Virus record (IMG/VR): IMGVR_UViG_3300042516_002367
Coordinates: 1-28,793 of that record
Strand: one strand, 5' to 3'
From: a virus
Length of the DNA stretch: 28,793 nt
Of the stretch, positions 1 to 7,768 are shown piece by piece. Position numbers and translations under genes: made by a program. The notes beneath the pieces are model-generated. The model was not told the origin of the DNA, made no database searches, and was given only the letters and a program-made list of their open reading frames with translations. How positions within the stretch are numbered: position 1 is the stretch's first letter; each line of letters opens with the position of its first letter.

Positions 1-810
1 GTCGCGGGATTGCTCGGCAGAGAGGGAGCGGCCAAGGGCCAGGTCGTTTTGGGCCTGTGCTCGGAGTTGCCCTGACAGGCCACCGCCAACGGCCTCTTGC
101 ATGAGGGCATTTTCGGCGGCACTGGCTCGAATGTCTCGGGACCGCACATCTTGCACGCGGCGGACTCGGGCGGACGATGCAGGCCCAACCGCCGCAACGC
201 GAGTTCCCGCGACTCGTTCGACGGGGCCGGTGGTTGCGCCTTGCACATTGGCAACGGGTCCAGCTTGAGCGGCAGAGATTTGCTGCGCCCTGATTTCGGC
301 AGGAGAATAACCGGACGGCCCTTGCACATTCCCGACAGAACCGACGCGAGCTGAATCCATGCGAGCCAGATCGCCGATGCGTGATCCTTGGACCTGATCG
401 GCTTGCTGCGACATGGCACTGGCTCCAAGAGCGGAGATTTGCCGGTCGAGAGCGGTCGGGCCTTGGGCGAATCGCTGCGCTGAGGCGGCTAACTCGTCGG
501 CGCGGGTGGCCGTGGTGCCTATCCTGTCACCGGCGGCGGTGAGTTTTCCAGTTTCTCCTGCTGCGGCGTAGAGAGCTGCGTCTGCTGTTTCTGTGTAGTC
601 GTTGCGGAGGTTGTCGGCGATTTTGGAAAGCGTGCCGAGTTGGAGGCGTTCCATTTCAGGATACGCTTCGATTTGAGCTTTGAGCTGGTCTCGAAATTGT
701 TTGGATGCCGCTTTGCTGGATTGAGCCATGAGCGCCCCGTAGTCAATCGGCTGCGCTTGGGGTGGAGCGTCTTGCTGTTTGGGCTTGCCGCCCCCTCCTC
801 CACCGCCCAT
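1..810 (-). CDS. Putative internal/tail virion protein, N-terminal part (cut by window edge)
   Basis: An open frame of 270 codons starts at 810 and runs off the left edge without a stop, so the gene is partial at its C-terminus. It begins with Met followed by a six-Gly run and KPKQQ, then a Gln/Ala-rich region predicted to be helical. From about residue 150 it has repeated V-x-x-V-type motifs (VGSVGNVQG, AGPVANVQG, GPVERVAG, RVRRVQDVRS). The start lies in a TAATG junction with the preceding gene. Position at the end of the tail block and the Ala/Gln-rich helical make-up suggest a DNA-injection or internal virion protein. That role is inferred; I recognise no domain. Confidence 0.7.
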   Translation of the reverse strand, partial: MGGGGGGGKPKQQDAPPQAQPIDYGALMAQSSKAASKQFRDQLKAQIEAYPEMERLQLGTLSKIADNLRNDYTETADAALYAAAGETGKLTAAGDRIGTTATRADELAASAQRFAQGPTALDRQISALGASAMSQQADQVQGSRIGDLARMDSARVGSVGNVQGPSGYSPAEIRAQQISAAQAGPVANVQGATTGPVERVAGTRVAAVGPASSARVRRVQDVRSRDIRASAAENALMQEAVGGGLSGQLRAQAQNDLALGRSLSAEQSRD

Positions 811-1196
811 TAGGACACCCTCCCTTCAACGAGCCCAACGCGGCGGGCGAGTTTGGACCATGGGTAGGCGTGGGGCTCGAAGGAGTTGCGGCGGTGCCAG
901 ATCGCCCACTCTTGCGGGCGGGTGGCGACGCGGAGAAATTCGCGGACGGGGTTCGCGTGGCCGACCGAGGCGGCCAGCTCGACGAACCAGGCGTTTGGGG
1001 GGAGGTCGTAGGTCATAGAGTTAGTGTCGGGGGAGTAGTGGACTTCGTGGGCGAGGAGGAAGACTTGCGGTGTATTGAAAACGAGGCCGTGGGCCATGTG
1101 CCAGGCGAGAAGGGATTCAAATGGTTCGGTAGTGTGATCGTCATGCCAGTTGCGGGCGCGTTCCCACGGTCGCGCACTAGGGTGTATTGGGGGCAT
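810..1196 (-). CDS. Hypothetical phage protein, 128 aa
   Basis: The chosen start (MPPIHPSARPWERARNWHDD) overlaps the preceding stop by one base in a TAATG arrangement. An in-frame Met 21 nt upstream would lie inside the previous gene and is not needed. The protein is rich in Trp and His (WERARNWHDD, LLAWHMAHG, QEWAIWHRR), with no signal peptide or membrane segment. It sits between the fibre chaperone and the putative internal virion protein and so probably belongs to tail morphogenesis. I do not recognise a family. Confidence 0.72.
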   Translation of the reverse strand: MPPIHPSARPWERARNWHDDHTTEPFESLLAWHMAHGLVFNTPQVFLLAHEVHYSPDTNSMTYDLPPNAWFVELAASVGHANPVREFLRVATRPQEWAIWHRRNSFEPHAYPWSKLARRVGLVEGRVS

Positions 1197-1603
1197 TATT
1201 TGAGTATAAAAGGCCAAATTGATTTGATTTCTTCCGCAGTAGTGCCTGGGATTTCAATATCTGTGACATCACGCAATACCTGCTTCTGTGCGGCGATCTG
1301 CGCTTGCTTCTGTGTATCGCCAGTCTCGACCGCTTTCATAAAATCAATGTCAAGAGCTTCAAGGGTCGGCTTGCGGGCTTCGCGCCATTTATTTTTCCAG
1401 ATTACCTTGGCTTTATCGGGATTCAGTTTAGCGCCAGTTTCGGAATCAAATTCGTAGGCATTGAAAAAATCGTTATCAATGTCAACTGATTCGACAATTT
1501 TGTATTCTACTCCTGTTGGAACATCTTTGATTGCGTCATTAACATCGCCGCATGGGATGACGATAGCTACTTGTCCGTTTGGTTGTGGATAGGTGATAAG
1601 CAT
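1196..1603 (-). CDS. Putative tail-fibre assembly chaperone, 135 aa
   Basis: The protein has a small N-terminal beta-like domain (MLITYPQPNGQVAIVIPCGD) and a C-terminal helical segment with the pattern W-x5-R...FMKAVETGD...LRDVTD near residues 70-120. Phage tail-fibre assembly chaperones and DUF4376-like proteins often end this way, with a helix pair, the ETGD turn and the LRD motif. It lies 4 nt after the long repeat-built fibre gene, the usual place for such a chaperone. GGAG sits about 11 nt upstream of the start, inside the end of the fibre gene. The gene is clearly AT-richer than most of the window, like the fibre tip before it, so the two probably move as a unit. Confidence 0.6.
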   Translation of the reverse strand: MLITYPQPNGQVAIVIPCGDVNDAIKDVPTGVEYKIVESVDIDNDFFNAYEFDSETGAKLNPDKAKVIWKNKWREARKPTLEALDIDFMKAVETGDTQKQAQIAAQKQVLRDVTDIEIPGTTAEEIKSIWPFILK

Positions 1604-1607
1604 AAAA

Positions 1608-3236
1608 TTAGTCTCCAAATACTTGAACACAAACATAACTATCGTTTGTCATACTTGTGGTGTTACCTGTTTCTATATTTAGATAAGAAGTTGCAAATGA
1701 ACTTGCAGCTGAACTAAAGCTTGCTATATTATTGCTAGATACTGTCGCTGAATAATTTGCATTACTCATAGGAGTTGTAAAATTTATACTATATCTTCCA
1801 GTAGCACTTCTTGTGATGCTGGATATATTGTAGCTTGAACGGATTGTGCCGGAGCTTGTAGTTCCATCAAAATTCACCCATGCTTTGCAAATCCGCTTCT
1901 GCTCGTTAGTTCCAAGTTTTTCTTCCGTTACTGCACCATTAGCGATCTTGGCGGTAGTGACAGATAAATCAGTCGGGGGGCGGGCGTCGGAGAGGCGGGA
2001 GTCTGCGGTAGTTACGGCTGTGCCCGTGATGGCGCTAGGAGAGATGCCGCTGGCGGGGGCGTTGCCGCTGGCCGTGCCAGTTAAATTTGCCGTAATAGTT
2101 CCAGCTGAGAAGTTGCCGCTCGCGTCTCGGGCAACAATGGCGTTGACCGTATTGGCGTTTGTGGCCGTGGTGCGGGCATTGGGTAGCGTGCCTGTAGTGA
2201 TTGCCGAGGCGTCGTGAGTGTGCGCGGTCGGAGTGCGGGCGTCGGAGAGGCGGGAGTCTGCGGTAGTTACGGCTGTGCCCGTGATGGCGCTAGGAGAGAT
2301 GCCGCTGGCGGGGGCATTGCCACTGGCCGTGCCAGTTAAATTCCCTGTCACATTTCCTGTCACATTCCCCGTGACATTTCCTGTGAGATTGGCGGTGATA
2401 GTCCCAGCTGCAAAATTTCCAAAGCCATCACGCTGAACGACGGCGTTTGCCGTATTCCCCGAAGTGCCAAAGCTGTCCCATGAGGGGGCGGCTGATCCGT
2501 TGGATCGGAGCACTTGGCCGGGGGTGCCTGCAGAAAGCATGGCGGTGGCGCCTGCGCCGGATTGGTAGGGGATGGAGCCTGTGACGCCGCCGGTGAGGTT
2601 GTTCGCGTTGGTGGTGGTAGCCGCAAGGGTTTGCCAAGTCGGCGGAACGGAAGTGCCGTTTGCGGTGAGCACCTGGCCTGCTGCGCCGAGCGGCAATTCG
2701 ACAATCTGGCCAGTGCCGTTGGAGTGAAAAACTTTCCAGTCCCCGGCGGTGTGGTCACTGGTCGAGGTGATGGCATGGGAGCGGTTGTGGAGCTGGGCGT
2801 GAGTGTGATCCCCGGTGGCTACTGTGCCGGAGGCGGTGCCGGTATTGAGTGTGGCAGAATCGCCGAGGCCGAGCCCCGCGCGGGCCGCTGCTGCCGTCGT
2901 GCCGCCTGTGCCGCCATTGGCCACTGCCACCGTGCCGGAAACATTGGTAGCCGTTCCGCTCAAATTTGCGGAAATGGTATTGGCTACAAAATTACCGCTG
3001 CTATCACGCGCGACGATAGCATTATTTTGCCATAGCGGCGTGGCAGTGGTCGCGGAGTTGGCTACCTTGCCGGGGGTGGCAATAGTAGCGAGCTTCGTGT
3101 CAGCGATGGCAGCCGTGGGCGAGAGGTCTCCATTTGAAATGTTGCTCACGGTGGCGGAATCGACCAACTGGTGAAGCGCTGCGGGCGTCACGAGATCGCC
3201 GTTGATGAATGTTCTTCCTTTGGTGACGGTAGCCAT
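1608..3236 (-). CDS. Tail fibre protein with Gly/Ser/Thr/Ala repeats, 542 aa
   Basis: The N-terminus (MATVTKGRTFINGDLVTPAALHQLVD) looks like a virion attachment segment. The shaft is low-complexity, with repeats of the kind VARDxSGNFxAxTITANLTG, four GNVT/GNLT units and two copies of TASGNAPASGISPSAITG. Such repeats usually form trimeric beta-structured shafts. The last ~115 residues (from KAWVNFDGTTSSGTI to the terminal VQVFGD) form a compact domain common at phage fibre tips and probably contact the host. The tip is AT-rich while the shaft is GC-rich. The start is 3 nt after the preceding stop. Confidence 0.88.
   Translation of the reverse strand: MATVTKGRTFINGDLVTPAALHQLVDSATVSNISNGDLSPTAAIADTKLATIATPGKVANSATTATPLWQNNAIVARDSSGNFVANTISANLSGTATNVSGTVAVANGGTGGTTAAAARAGLGLGDSATLNTGTASGTVATGDHTHAQLHNRSHAITSTSDHTAGDWKVFHSNGTGQIVELPLGAAGQVLTANGTSVPPTWQTLAATTTNANNLTGGVTGSIPYQSGAGATAMLSAGTPGQVLRSNGSAAPSWDSFGTSGNTANAVVQRDGFGNFAAGTITANLTGNVTGNVTGNVTGNLTGTASGNAPASGISPSAITGTAVTTADSRLSDARTPTAHTHDASAITTGTLPNARTTATNANTVNAIVARDASGNFSAGTITANLTGTASGNAPASGISPSAITGTAVTTADSRLSDARPPTDLSVTTAKIANGAVTEEKLGTNEQKRICKAWVNFDGTTSSGTIRSSYNISSITRSATGRYSINFTTPMSNANYSATVSSNNIASFSSAASSFATSYLNIETGNTTSMTNDSYVCVQVFGD
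1981..2087. repeat. 107-bp direct repeat, copy A, inside fibre gene
   Basis: This segment is the same as 2236-2342 except for two G/A differences near its right end. It encodes the fibre unit around NAPASGISPSAITG and ADSRLSDAR. Such near-identity, including synonymous positions, indicates recent duplication or gene conversion in the shaft. Confidence 0.93.
2236..2342. repeat. 107-bp direct repeat, copy B, inside fibre gene
   Basis: Partner of the copy at 1981-2087, offset by 255 bp (a multiple of three). Unequal recombination between the copies would therefore remove or add 85 codons in frame and change shaft length. Confidence 0.93.
2341..2388. repeat. Four tandem 12-bp units encoding GNVT/GNLT
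   Basis: Four imperfect 12-mers (consensus TTYCCYGTSASA on the + strand) encode GNVTGNVTGNVTGNLT in the fibre shaft. The unit is a multiple of three, so slippage changes length without breaking the frame. Confidence 0.9.
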
Positions 3237-3239
3237 AGA

Positions 3240-5141
3240 TTAGTTGAGGGTGCGGGTAAGGGTTGGGGCAGAGGCCGAGCGGGTCGCTTCAGCGGTGATT
3301 TGCCGCAGGGTCGGGCGGCCGGTTAAGGTGCGAAACTCCAGGTCCAGCGCCACGGCTTTGCAGCGCAGCGGGGCTTTCAGGGTGTAGTCTTCATCCTCTT
3401 CGGTGGTGTTCGAGAGTTCGGCGATTTGAAATTCCGCATCGTAGTCAGTAGTGAAAGCGCGGAGATCGCAGGAGGAGTCCGGCGGCAGCACCACAGAGGC
3501 TTTGGATCGGGTAAGCCTTTTGGAATTTAACGAGCCGAAGGAATAACTCCGCGAGGTCAGCAGTCCGGGGACAGGAGTGTATTGCCCCTCCGCATTTGCA
3601 TAAGGCACCTCGTCGCCGTAATCGAGTTCATCGAGGAGGAAGAGGGTGCCACTGCGAGCCGCCGTGTGCAGGCGGCGCTGGCTGTTGTAATCGGCGACGA
3701 TCAGCTCATCCAGCGCCACCGAGTAGAGGTCTTTGCTCTCCCACTGCTGGTTGAGGGCGTTCCAAATAAATATGGCGTTGTTGTTGATTGCCGAGTCGCC
3801 GATGGGAACGGCCAGGTAGTAGCGGTTCGCCCACCATTTTGCCGTCGCCTTGTGCGCTTGCGCCTTATTGATTTCCTCAAGCTGGTCGGCGATCGGATCT
3901 GAGAGCGGTTGCGTGTTGGCGCGGAGTTTAAGGTCGAGTTGGATGTCCAGCCGGTAAACGCCCGAGTCGCTGAGGAAAAACACAAATTGTCCAGCGGTGA
4001 CGATAGTCTTTCGGGCCACGCAGCCGATTTCGTCTGTCAAGAGGGTGACCCGCGACACAGCCGCATCTACGGTGAACTCGTTGCCCGTGGCATTGCTTGC
4101 ATCCGCAAGGTTCGCAAGCCAGATCGAGTTCCGCATGAAAATCAAAGCCTGCCCCTCGACCCATGGGTGAATCGCCACCAGGTAGTCGTTGCTGCCCTGG
4201 TTGGCGCGGAAGCTCTGGAAAAATGGGTCGTAGAGGTCGGGGTCCAGGACATCCGAGATCGCGGTGGCGTCGCGGCCATCGGGAATCCAGAGGCGGTTAT
4301 TGATGTAAGCCGCCCACCCCACAGAGCGCATCCGCTTGAAACTGGCCCCCTCATCTGGAATCCCTGCCTCCGCTTTTTGAAAATGGGTCGTCGAGCCATC
4401 CCACCACAGAGGCGGCTTCACCCGGCGGATCGCGGCATAAGGAATCGCCGGAGTGCCCGCCGGAACGATTATCGAAAAAGTGTCATCTGTTACAGGGTTC
4501 ACGATATCGAACTCATGGCCTGCAAAGGCCGCGCTGTCTCCGTCTTCAATGCGCACCCGCATACCGGCAGAGTAACCATGGCCTTCTATGTGAACGGTGG
4601 CCGTGGCCCCAGAGACCTCGATACCGCTGGCAGCAGTGTATTTCCACCCCCACCCCGGCAACGAGGCGTCGGCTTCACGCAGCAGGTAAAATCTATTGTA
4701 AGCCTGAATGCAGGTCGCCTGATCCGTCTGCTCCAGGATTTCCTCGGAGGCTGAACCGGGCGCAGTGAAACTCACCTCCTCGATCGAAGAGACATCCTGC
4801 CGGTAAAGAAACGCCGAGGTCGGCCCACAGAGCACAATGTATTCGTTCGAGTCGAAATAATTAGGCGAAGAGAAAACCCCCGAAGCCAAGATGCCGCCCG
4901 AATACGAGGCGCGAATGATCGCATTGGCATCGAGAACGAAAGGGAGAGTGAGCGGTTGCGCTCCCGAGGAAATTTCATCTCCGAGCCTCTTAGCCCCTTT
5001 GCGCGTCTGCGCTACGCCTCGGTCGAGTCGCATGTTTTCGCAATACTGGACCATGCCCGCTTGCAACTGGAGCGGGTTCAAGCGGGAGGCCATGCCGATA
5101 AACCCGGCATCGCCTTCGACTATGGTCTGATCGTCTGGCAT
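3240..5141 (-). CDS. Large beta-rich virion protein, possible tail nozzle/stabilisation protein, 633 aa
   Basis: The N-terminus has the pattern GFIGMASRLNPLQLQAGM...CENMRLDRGVAQTRKGAKRL, which resembles tail nozzle or stabilisation proteins of short-tailed phages, where an N-x-R-x-x-x-G...R-x-G segment precedes a beta-propeller. Later parts are beta-rich and soluble, with an Ig-like stretch near GHEFDIVNPVTDDTFSI. There is no signal peptide. The start codon directly follows the previous TAG. A structural tail role is likely from size and context; the propeller assignment is inference and would need a structure prediction. Confidence 0.68.
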   Translation of the reverse strand: MPDDQTIVEGDAGFIGMASRLNPLQLQAGMVQYCENMRLDRGVAQTRKGAKRLGDEISSGAQPLTLPFVLDANAIIRASYSGGILASGVFSSPNYFDSNEYIVLCGPTSAFLYRQDVSSIEEVSFTAPGSASEEILEQTDQATCIQAYNRFYLLREADASLPGWGWKYTAASGIEVSGATATVHIEGHGYSAGMRVRIEDGDSAAFAGHEFDIVNPVTDDTFSIIVPAGTPAIPYAAIRRVKPPLWWDGSTTHFQKAEAGIPDEGASFKRMRSVGWAAYINNRLWIPDGRDATAISDVLDPDLYDPFFQSFRANQGSNDYLVAIHPWVEGQALIFMRNSIWLANLADASNATGNEFTVDAAVSRVTLLTDEIGCVARKTIVTAGQFVFFLSDSGVYRLDIQLDLKLRANTQPLSDPIADQLEEINKAQAHKATAKWWANRYYLAVPIGDSAINNNAIFIWNALNQQWESKDLYSVALDELIVADYNSQRRLHTAARSGTLFLLDELDYGDEVPYANAEGQYTPVPGLLTSRSYSFGSLNSKRLTRSKASVVLPPDSSCDLRAFTTDYDAEFQIAELSNTTEEDEDYTLKAPLRCKAVALDLEFRTLTGRPTLRQITAEATRSASAPTLTRTLN

Positions 5142-5561
5142 CTACCTTTTATTGTGCGGGGGCTTGTCAAGGAGGGCGTTGACTTGAGCACTGGTGACGC
5201 CGCCACGGAGGCGCGGCGGCAGGTAGGCGATGATGCGGTGCGCGGGCTTGTCGGGGTGCCGGGCGGCGACGCGCAGGATGGCGGTGGTGAGTTCGTCGGC
5301 GGGGCGGGAGGATTTGGGCTCGGGGGAGGATTTGGTTCCGGCGGGGCGTTGTCGGTAGCCGGTTTGATAGAGCAGTTGGCGGCTGCCGGGTTGCCAGTGC
5401 GGGAAGTTCTGCTTCTCGACTTGGCCGTCTCGGATGGCGGCGGCAAGGATTTTGGGGACTTCGGAGATTTCGCAGTCGAGGTCGGAGGCGATTTCGTCGG
5501 CGGTGCTCCAGCCGGGCGGGAGGGAGTTGGACTTTTTAGCGAGGTGTTTCCAAGTGCTCAT
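5142..5561 (-). CDS. Hypothetical protein with possible winged-helix segments, 139 aa
   Basis: Residues ~15-55 (LPPGWSTADEIASDLDCEISEVPKILAAAIRDGQVEK) read like a winged helix-turn-helix, followed by a Pro-rich linker (~75-88). A second helical segment (TTAILRVAARHPDKPAHRIIAYLPPRLRGGVTSAQVNALL) could be another such fold. It overlaps the phosphoesterase gene by ATGA and abuts the nozzle-like gene, so it is co-expressed with late genes. It could bind DNA or be a small virion protein; the sequence alone does not decide. Confidence 0.7.
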   Translation of the reverse strand: MSTWKHLAKKSNSLPPGWSTADEIASDLDCEISEVPKILAAAIRDGQVEKQNFPHWQPGSRQLLYQTGYRQRPAGTKSSPEPKSSRPADELTTAILRVAARHPDKPAHRIIAYLPPRLRGGVTSAQVNALLDKPPHNKR

Positions 5562-6565
5562 AGGTAAATGGGGGAGGTCATGGTGCGGCCGCGTTTCTTA
5601 TCGAGCAGAAAATAGGTCTGCGTCGGTGGCTCGTAGCTGGCTTTGATCGAGAGGGCGTAGGCGTTGTAGCCGATGAGGCTGCCGTTGCAGAGCCAGTGCC
5701 GGTTTTGCTGGTATTGGTGCCAGTGCCCGAAGAGATCAAGGTCGGCTCGGTTGGGCGACTTATTCCATGAGGCGATGGCCTTTTCTGTCGGGATGGTAAG
5801 GCCCCCGATGCCGCCTTGAAATTTGAGGCCATCGCCATGATGGAAGCGGAGGCGGCGGTCGAAGACCGTCATGAAATTGAAGTAGCTGTCGGCGATTTGA
5901 AATTCGATTTGCTGGTCCTCGGCGAACCGGCCTTCGAGGATGCGATACAGCAGCCACTCGTAGCTGTGCGCGGCTCCGGTGGCGTGGCGGGGCTTGACGG
6001 TGGTGCGTCCGTGGTTGCCGTAGCTGGTCGGAATGAGGATGCGCTTGAAGTGGGGCTTGAGCGTGGCGAGGCCGTCAGCGAGGCGGTCTTGCAGCCAGAG
6101 GATGACTTGCGTTGGAGTCTTGCTGTTCGACTCGGCGAGTTCCTCGTGAATCATTCCGGTCATCAAATCGCCGCCGAGCCAGAGGATGAGGTCGTCGATC
6201 TTGGCTCCGTGGCGCTCGATCTCGGTGAGGCGGGCGATGGTGGAAAAGAATTTCTCGATGCGGGTCTTGGCGATGGTGAGCCGGTATTCGTTGAGGCCGT
6301 TGACGCTGGCGGATTCGACCGTTTCCTCGACATGCCAATCGCTGGCCAGCGCGATGGCGACGGCCTCGGCTTTGTCGTTCATCGAGACGGTGAGGGGCTG
6401 CGGGCGGATGCGTGTCTTGCCGAGCGATAGCGCGATGCCGAGTTGCTTTTCTAGGCTTTCGACGCTGGCTTGGTATTGAGCGAGCTTGGCTTTGAGCGCA
6501 TCGACTTCGGTCTTGTGCGCTTTGTCCGCTTGTTCGCGGGCGATGGAACTCCATGATGTTTTCAT
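5558..6565 (-). CDS. Calcineurin-like metallophosphoesterase, 335 aa
   Basis: The metallophosphoesterase signature is present in order: SDWHVE (Asp76, His78), GGD (Asp133), GNHGR (Asn184, His185), FHHGD (His243) and GHWHQ (His281, His283). These are the residues that coordinate two metal ions in this superfamily, which includes SbcD/Mre11 nucleases and phosphodiesterases. Residues ~8-45 form a likely coiled coil ahead of the catalytic domain. The start is in an ATGA overlap; longer in-frame starts would run through the previous gene. It sits between lysis and tail genes rather than with the recombination genes. The substrate (DNA, nucleotide or protein phosphate) cannot be read from the sequence. 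Confidence 0.86.
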   Translation of the reverse strand: MKTSWSSIAREQADKAHKTEVDALKAKLAQYQASVESLEKQLGIALSLGKTRIRPQPLTVSMNDKAEAVAIALASDWHVEETVESASVNGLNEYRLTIAKTRIEKFFSTIARLTEIERHGAKIDDLILWLGGDLMTGMIHEELAESNSKTPTQVILWLQDRLADGLATLKPHFKRILIPTSYGNHGRTTVKPRHATGAAHSYEWLLYRILEGRFAEDQQIEFQIADSYFNFMTVFDRRLRFHHGDGLKFQGGIGGLTIPTEKAIASWNKSPNRADLDLFGHWHQYQQNRHWLCNGSLIGYNAYALSIKASYEPPTQTYFLLDKKRGRTMTSPIYL

Positions 6566-6813
6566 TCTTCGTCCTCCTCGTCTTCGTCTTCGGTTTCGTA
6601 AGGCCACAAAATTTCGTCGGCCTCTCGGCACAGGGCGCGGGCGGCGTAATCGTTGCCGAATTTCAAATCCATGTAGAAAGTCTCGCCCTCCGCTTCCCAA
6701 CTCACGATGCAGAGGCCGACATCGAAATGCTCGGCGAGGAGCTGCCGGACTTGGAGCAGCACGGCTTCGCGGTCTTTCGGTGGGGAGGTTTTGGGTTTGC
6801 GCAGGCGGCTCAT
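6562..6813 (-). CDS. Small acidic-tailed hypothetical protein, 83 aa
   Basis: The protein starts basic (MSRLRKPKTSPPKDRE) and ends in a strongly acidic tail (ETEDEDEEDEE). Between them is an alpha/beta-like middle (VGLCIVSWEAEGETFYMDLKFGNDYAARALCREADEIL). It is coupled by ATGA overlaps to both the lysin-like gene before it and the phosphoesterase gene after it. No family is recognised. The tail could act as a protein-protein or DNA-mimic element, but that is speculation. Confidence 0.72.
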   Translation of the reverse strand: MSRLRKPKTSPPKDREAVLLQVRQLLAEHFDVGLCIVSWEAEGETFYMDLKFGNDYAARALCREADEILWPYETEDEDEEDEE

Positions 6814-7358
6814 GCGTTGCCCTCCTCGACGAGTAAATAAGGGATGGTCTTCTGCCCGGCGCGGTCCATTTCGGAATAGACGAGGGCGACGAACGCGGGC
6901 CATTGGCTGGGGTGGATCGTCTGACAGCCGAGCGAACTCGTAGTGTTGTAGCCTCCTTTGTGCAGGTTGATGGCGGTTCCCATGCTGTCGCCTTCGCCGT
7001 CGCGGGTCACGGGGAGTTCTTCGGCGGAGTTAGCTGGGCGCAAGGCGGGATAGCCGCCGCCGGGCTTGCTGAGGCCGTGTTTGCCTTTGCGGTAGCGATG
7101 CACGCCAGGCTTTAGAACAGCGATGCCTTTGCGCTTCACGCTGGGATCGGTATTCGCATTGAAGGTGGCGTAGGCGTTTGGGCTGATGAGAAAAATCGCG
7201 TCATCATAGATGCCTCGGTCGTTCTCGCCCGGCACGCCCATGGAGTCGCGGTAGTAGCCGCGTATGCCCACCAGCGCGACCTCATCGGCGACGCGAGCTT
7301 TTGTCAGCAGGGCTTGCGTCTTCGACTTGGCTTGTTGAGGTCGGCTCGGGGGGAGCAT
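6810..7358 (-). CDS. L,D-transpeptidase (YkuD)-like peptidoglycan enzyme, likely lysin, 182 aa
   Basis: The C-terminal half contains INLHKGG followed by SSLGCQT (His133, Cys145), matching the H-x(n)-S-x-G-C-x-T core of YkuD-fold L,D-transpeptidases, where Cys is the nucleophile. The neighbouring genes encode two small membrane proteins and a tiny lipoprotein, so this is the best endolysin candidate. No export signal is seen, as expected if a holin releases it. Family members make or cut peptide cross-links; which reaction occurs here is unknown. The start is not coupled and lies just after a TTTTAAG-type repeat (on + strand), with no Shine-Dalgarno. Confidence 0.72.
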   Translation of the reverse strand: MLPPSRPQQAKSKTQALLTKARVADEVALVGIRGYYRDSMGVPGENDRGIYDDAIFLISPNAYATFNANTDPSVKRKGIAVLKPGVHRYRKGKHGLSKPGGGYPALRPANSAEELPVTRDGEGDSMGTAINLHKGGYNTTSSLGCQTIHPSQWPAFVALVYSEMDRAGQKTIPYLLVEEGNA

Positions 7359-7363
7359 CAGGA

Positions 7364-7394
7364 GTTTTAGGTTTTAAGTTTTAAGTTTTAAGTT
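7364..7394. repeat. TTTTAAG tandem repeat upstream of the lysin gene
   Basis: The + strand reads TTTTAG followed by GTTTTAAG units (three or so tandem copies of GTTTTAA). On the transcribed strand this is an A/C/T-only leader (CTTAAAA units) ending 5 nt before the start codon at 7358. Related copies lie at 7769-7798 and 10921-10950. Confidence 0.88.
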
Positions 7395-7427
7395 CTCCCT
7401 CTGTGCTCTCTGTGTCCTCTGTGGTTA
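7395..7427. repeat. CCACRGAGGACAC-type intergenic repeat, copy 1
   Basis: On the minus strand this reads CCACAGAGGACACAGAG followed by a GCACAGAGG unit, with a ~9-nt internal period. A matching element in the opposite orientation is at 18194-18220. Its first bases overlap the stop of the lipoprotein gene. Elements of this style are dispersed in intergenic DNA of several bacterial groups (from memory); here two occur in one phage region. Confidence 0.82.
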
Positions 7428-7589
7428 TTTATCCTTGAGGGCGGGCAGCTCGGGGAGGGTGTAGCTGAAGCGCCCGTAGTCGGTTTCGAGGGAGATGCCG
7501 AGTGTGCTGCAGCCGGTCAAAAATGAGATGCAGAGAAAGATGTAGCCGAGCAGCAGGCCGGTGGCGGCGATCTGGGCGGGCGAGGTCAT
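7425..7589 (-). CDS. Small lipoprotein, possible outer-membrane spanin-like protein, 54 aa
   Basis: The short peptide has a hydrophobic N-terminal segment (residues 7-26) ending in the lipobox LTGC with Cys27, so signal peptidase II processing is expected. About 27 residues remain (STLGISLETDYGRFSYTLPELPALKDK). It overlaps the preceding holin-like gene by ATGA. Size, lipobox and position in the lysis cassette fit an Rz1-type outer-membrane spanin, but no separate inner-membrane spanin is evident, so this role is tentative. A longer frame reading starting upstream would lie inside the holin-like gene and is rejected. Confidence 0.65.
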   Translation of the reverse strand: MTSPAQIAATGLLLGYIFLCISFLTGCSTLGISLETDYGRFSYTLPELPALKDK

Positions 7590-7753
7590 TTCTTCTCGTC
7601 GCGGAATACTTCGATCAAAGCGATGATCGCTGCCACGGCGCTGCCGATGCTTTCCCAATGCTGCGGCGACAAGCTCAATCCGGCGAGGCCGCCGAGGACA
7701 GCGAGGCCGCGAAAGGTGGACGGCTGTTTGAGGTGCGAGAGGAATTTGTTCAT
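7586..7753 (-). CDS. Small holin-like membrane protein, 55 aa
   Basis: The frame from ATG at 7753 to TGA at 7586 encodes MNKFLSHLKQPSTFRGLAVL and continues to the end VFRDEKK. Two hydrophobic stretches lie near residues 16-29 and 36-50, joined by a short SPQHWES turn, with a charged C-terminus. Small proteins with the QPST-x-RG opening and a terminal (I/E)VFRDEK tail are common next to phage lysins. The next gene starts within its stop (ATGA). Its leader is a run of ten C residues directly before the ATG, with no Shine-Dalgarno. Confidence 0.68.
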   Translation of the reverse strand: MNKFLSHLKQPSTFRGLAVLGGLAGLSLSPQHWESIGSAVAAIIALIEVFRDEKK

Positions 7754-7768
7754 GGGGGGGGGGAAGGG

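Noticed and set aside
519-803. 94-codon minus-strand frame at the left end
   Set aside because: It is out of frame with the partial gene at 1-810, which has a TAATG junction, stays open to the window edge and encodes a sensible protein.
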